Origin: Sphingomonas sp.
Lineage (GTDB): Bacteria > Pseudomonadota > Alphaproteobacteria > Sphingomonadales > Sphingomonadaceae
Assembly (NCBI GenBank): GCA_019635535.1
Contig: JAHBZH010000001.1
Location: 2,508,995-2,572,994, forward strand
Length of the DNA stretch: 64,000 nt
Direction of reading: 5' to 3'
Part shown: piece after piece, positions 62,992 to 64,000 of the stretch
Position numbering within the stretch: position 1 is the stretch's first letter
How the letters are laid out: every line of letters starts with the position of its first letter
The notes under the pieces: generated by a model
What the model was told of the DNA's origin: nothing
What the model saw: only the letters and a program-made list of their open reading frames with translations
Databases searched by the model: none
Translations under genes and position numbers: made by a program

Positions 62992-63504
62992 TCACTGATC
63001 CAGCACGAAATCGTCGAACCAGGAGATACGGAACTGGCGGCCGTCGGTGGTGTAGCCGGCGAGTCCGAGGCGGCTTTGCGGCCAGAAAGCCTGGCGCTGG
63101 CGCTCGGTGAGCTCGCCGCTTTCGATCACCGCGCCGAGCCCGGCGATCCGCTCCTCGGGATGGGCCTGCGACCAGCGCTCGATCGTCGAGCGGGTGGCGA
63201 GCAGCAAAGCCATCACGACATGGGTGCGGCGATGCTCCGGATCGACCGCCGTGCGGATCATCGCGAGCCGGGCGCGCACCGCCTCCACCCGCTCCAGCGA
63301 GACGGTCATCACACCGACCAGCGCGCCGTCGCGATAGGCCACAGCCGCGAGCTGCTTGGCGCGCGCCGCCGGGTCCACGTCCGGCGGCAGCAGGCCGAGG
63401 CGCCGCCAGAATTCGACCGCGTCCGCCTCGATCTTCGGCGTCGTCACCCGCCACACCGCGCGCAGATCCACGTCGGTCGCGGCGGGGGTGAGCGGGCGGG
63501 CCAT
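62992..63504 (-). CDS. GNAT-fold acetyltransferase-like protein
   Basis: 170 aa. An N-terminal helix, then AVAYRDGALVGVMTVSLE (beta4-like strand), and a helix after RTAVDPEHRRTHVVMALLLA in which the usual Q/RxxGxG/A acetyl-CoA loop reads RRTHVVMAL and is degraded. It looks like a diverged GNAT without a clear acetyl-CoA site. Convergent with the TIGR03032 gene (1 base apart) and 7 bases after the aminotransferase gene on the same strand. Confidence 0.75.
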   Translation of the reverse strand: MARPLTPAATDVDLRAVWRVTTPKIEADAVEFWRRLGLLPPDVDPAARAKQLAAVAYRDGALVGVMTVSLERVEAVRARLAMIRTAVDPEHRRTHVVMALLLATRSTIERWSQAHPEERIAGLGAVIESGELTERQRQAFWPQSRLGLAGYTTDGRQFRISWFDDFVLDQ

Positions 63505-63511
63505 AAGCGAT

Positions 63512-64000
63512 CTAGCCTTTCAGGAACTTCTTCACGCCGCGCGCCGCCTGGCGGATGCGCTGCTCGTTCTCGACCATGGCGATGCGGACATAGCCCTCCC
63601 CTTCCTCACCGAAGCCGACGCCGGGGCTGACCGCCACGCCCGCCTCCTGCAGCAGGCGCTTGGCGAAGGCCATCGAGCCCTCCTTGCGCCATTCCTCCGG
63701 AATCGGCGTCCAGGCGAACATGCTGGCCTCCGGCGACGCGATCTCCCAACCCGCGCGTCCGAAGCTTTCGACCAGGCAATCGCGGCGGCCCTTGTAGAGC
63801 TTGCGGTTCGCCGCGACGATGTCCTGCGGACCGTTGAGCGCGGCGGCGGCGGCGGCCTGGATCGGCGTGAAGGCACCGTAATCCAGATAGGATTTCACCC
63901 GGCCGAGCGCGCCGACCAGGTACGGATTGCCGACCGCGAAGCCGATCCGCCAGCCGGCCATCGAATAGGTCTTGGACATGGAGGTGAACTCGACCGCCAC
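63512..64000 (-). CDS. Class I/II aminotransferase, C-terminal part (cut by right edge)
   Basis: The 162 visible residues are the C-terminal half of a fold-type I aminotransferase: SMSKTYSMAGWRIGFAVGN with the PLP Lys in SKTYSMAGWR, followed by YLDYGAFTPIQAAAAAAL and the small domain ending AGVAVSPGVGFGEEGEGYVRIAMV. The pattern is that of AlaC/AlaA or LL-DAP-aminotransferase-like enzymes. The start lies beyond the window. The substrate cannot be fixed from this half. Confidence 0.9.
   Translation of the reverse strand: MAVEFTSMSKTYSMAGWRIGFAVGNPYLVGALGRVKSYLDYGAFTPIQAAAAAALNGPQDIVAANRKLYKGRRDCLVESFGRAGWEIASPEASMFAWTPIPEEWRKEGSMAFAKRLLQEAGVAVSPGVGFGEEGEGYVRIAMVENEQRIRQAARGVKKFLKG

Overview
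The window reads as chromosomal DNA of a high-GC alphaproteobacterium, most likely a sphingomonad. The grounds are a large TonB-dependent receptor, SapC, a TrcR (DUF1013) cell-cycle regulator, a CpdR-like receiver, DUF1289, an 82-aa exported single-pass protein and several intergenic palindromic repeats of alphaproteobacterial type. Gene order is compact, with many ATGA/GTGA stop-start overlaps. I see no prophage, insertion sequence, integrase, CRISPR array or rRNA. One tRNA gene (Val-GAC) is present.

Layout. 1-2.4 kb: an efflux pair (outer-membrane factor plus MacA/HlyD adaptor, the latter cut by the left edge). 2.5-6.8 kb: a PuuD-like membrane protein, a TIGR02117 protein, a PaaI thioesterase, an exported M20 amidohydrolase and an acyl-CoA dehydrogenase (ACAD). 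6.8-14.2 kb: a small unknown gene, two abutting ACAD genes that look like the two subunits of a heteromeric enzyme, an EthA-like Baeyer-Villiger monooxygenase, a DUF885 peptidase and a secreted amidohydrolase. 14.4-24.8 kb: TonB receptor, Tat-exported amine/amino-acid oxidase, prolyl oligopeptidase, cupin, glycine-zipper protein, alkaline-phosphatase-family enzyme and guaA. 24.8-25.6 kb holds no recognisable gene. 25.6-35.5 kb: an XRE regulator/membrane protein pair, ArsC-like protein, alpha/beta hydrolase, ATP-grasp protein coupled to a FadB/FadJ-type enzyme, two SDRs, a zinc alcohol dehydrogenase and an ACAD11-like dehydrogenase.

36.0-42.8 kb is an arginine cluster, argC-argJ-argB-argF-argR-argG, with ARG-box-like palindromes in front of argC and its regulator argR encoded inside the cluster; a glutamine amidotransferase and a 24-aa membrane peptide follow. 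42.8-49.4 kb: fghA, an exported unknown protein, tRNA-Val, a CpdR-like receiver, an N-formylglutamate amidohydrolase, sapC, a GlcD-type FAD oxidase and a small secreted protein. 49.5-60 kb: a DEAD-box helicase and a mostly minus-strand housekeeping run (trcR, MBL hydrolase, xseB, ispA, coaD, peptidyl-prolyl isomerase, queA, tgt). A MarR-GNAT fusion and a DUF5694 gene, each behind its own palindrome, lie between queA and tgt. 60-64 kb: cysNC without cysD, coupled to a TIGR03032 gene, a GNAT-like protein and a partial aminotransferase.

Working together: three near-identical palindromes (TTACGT-NN-ACGT-A/C-A type) lie before the ACAD pair, the TonB receptor and the fadB-like gene, suggesting one acyl-CoA-catabolism regulon spanning uptake and beta-oxidation. 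The most unusual signals are that regulon, a spacing-conserved repeat of about 140-160 bp present twice in opposite orientation, intergenic repeats whose ends supply Shine-Dalgarno sequences, a Tgt lacking the zinc-binding cysteines, and perfect palindromes at the XRE and MarR-GNAT genes.
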